Assembly (NCBI GenBank): GCA_007119835.1
Contig: SKOX01000173.1
Location: 1 to 5,248, forward strand
Reading direction: 5' to 3'
Length of the DNA: 5,248 bases
DNA from: Paracoccaceae bacterium
GTDB lineage: Bacteria > Pseudomonadota > Alphaproteobacteria > Rhodobacterales > Rhodobacteraceae
In this document: positions 4,803 to 5,248 of the stretch, one piece after another
How positions within the stretch are numbered: the stretch's first letter is position 1
How the letters are laid out: each line of letters starts with the position of its first letter
Notes under the pieces: model-generated
Databases searched by the model: none
What the model saw: only the letters and a program-made list of their open reading frames with translations
What the model was told of the DNA's origin: nothing
Translations under genes and position numbers: made by a program

Positions 4803-5248
4803 ATGAGGGGACTGACGCGCCGGTTGAACCGCTCTCTCGAAAGCCTTTTTCCGGAAAAGCGTCTCTTCGTCCAAACTGCGCAGGGCACGACGTATCGCCG
4901 TCTGACCCCGCTCGCGCAGTTCGGCCTCGCCTCGGGCGCAGCGATTACCGCGGGATGGCTCGCCGTGGCGACGGCCACCGTGGCGGTCGACGTCATCGAT
5001 TCCCGCGGCGAGAGCACCCAGACGACGGTGCTGAGCGACGCCTACGAGGCACGCCTCGCCGCGCTTGCGGCCGAGCGCGACCAGCGCGCGGCCGAGGCGG
5101 CCTCGGCCCAGCACCGCTTCCGTATCGCGATGGATCGCATCGGCCGGCAGCAGACCGAGATCCTGCGCGCCGTCGAGGCGGAGCGCGAGTTCGCCGCTGC
5201 CCTCGACGTGATGCGCCAGCGGCTCTCGGACACGGTCGCCCAGCGGGA
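4803..5248 (+). CDS. DUF5930/M23-type peptidoglycan peptidase homolog, N-terminal part (continues beyond window)
   Basis: An open frame of 148 codons plus two bases runs off the right edge. The ATG at 4803-4805 follows AAAGGGA at 4788-4794. The product begins with a short basic cytoplasmic part (MRGLTRRLNRSLESLFPEKR) and then RLTPLAQF, features of the DUF5930 domain found at the N-terminus of Rhodobacterales M23 metallopeptidases. Residues about 40-66 (LASGAAITAGWLAVATATVAV) form a single membrane anchor. From residue 80 to the edge the chain is an alpha-helical, A/E/R-rich coiled coil (YEARLAALAAERDQRAAEAA and onward) projecting into the periplasm. The zinc peptidase domain expected at the C-terminus lies outside the window, so activity cannot be judged; a catalytically dead coiled-coil activator of the EnvC type is an alternative. 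Its likely role is cutting, or controlling the cutting of, peptidoglycan cross-links in growth or division. GC content is the highest of the window. Confidence 0.78.
   Translation, partial: MRGLTRRLNRSLESLFPEKRLFVQTAQGTTYRRLTPLAQFGLASGAAITAGWLAVATATVAVDVIDSRGESTQTTVLSDAYEARLAALAAERDQRAAEAASAQHRFRIAMDRIGRQQTEILRAVEAEREFAAALDVMRQRLSDTVAQR

Noticed and set aside
4554..5114. A 186-codon open frame on the minus strand
   Set aside because: It is antisense to the M23-type gene, which has a ribosome binding site, a membrane anchor and a coiled coil in the plus frame.
1..5248. A new multi-gene system, defence island or CRISPR array
   Set aside because: No regularly spaced repeats, no effector or sensor gene set and no cooperating operon is present; the genes are housekeeping or of unknown function with no shared theme.

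Overview
The window comes from a GC-rich alphaproteobacterium, most likely Rhodobacterales. The lineage hint is the right-edge gene, whose N-terminal domain looks like the DUF5930/M23 peptidases of that order. A DUF4174 protein and an alphaproteobacterial-type exonuclease III agree with this. No marker gene is present, so the assignment is an inference from protein style. The window holds ordinary chromosomal genes interrupted by a small patch of transposon debris. I found no tRNA, rRNA, CRISPR array, intact mobile element or defence-type cluster.

Layout from left to right. The 5' half of a DUF2254 membrane protein gene (1-629, minus) runs off the left edge. Upstream of it on the same strand lies a short secreted DUF4174 protein (807-1268), preceded by a doubtful small membrane ORF (start at 1443). 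Positions 1458-1720 hold two broken transposase fragments. One is an IS1595-family zinc-ribbon piece on the plus strand. The other is an IS91-family N-terminal piece on the minus strand. They point toward each other and both stop at the same point, about 1576-1578. Next comes a membrane-anchored endonuclease/exonuclease/phosphatase (EEP) family protein (1764-2987, minus). Its catalytic domain is complete, but the C-terminal tail appears frameshifted.

About 600 bases without a recognisable gene follow (2988-3587); they contain short repeats and one good inverted repeat. Exonuclease III (xth, 3588-4361, minus) is intact. A 441-base divergent intergenic region separates it from the plus-strand start of a DUF5930/M23-type envelope protein (4803 to the right edge).

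The genes do not form one obvious pathway. Exonuclease III is housekeeping DNA repair, the M23-type protein is probably a cell-wall hydrolase or its regulator, and the DUF2254, DUF4174 and EEP proteins are envelope-associated with unknown roles. The most notable features are the scar where two unrelated transposase remnants meet, the nearby frameshifted tail of the EEP gene, and a base-composition drop toward the left side. I see no convincing evidence of a new biological system.
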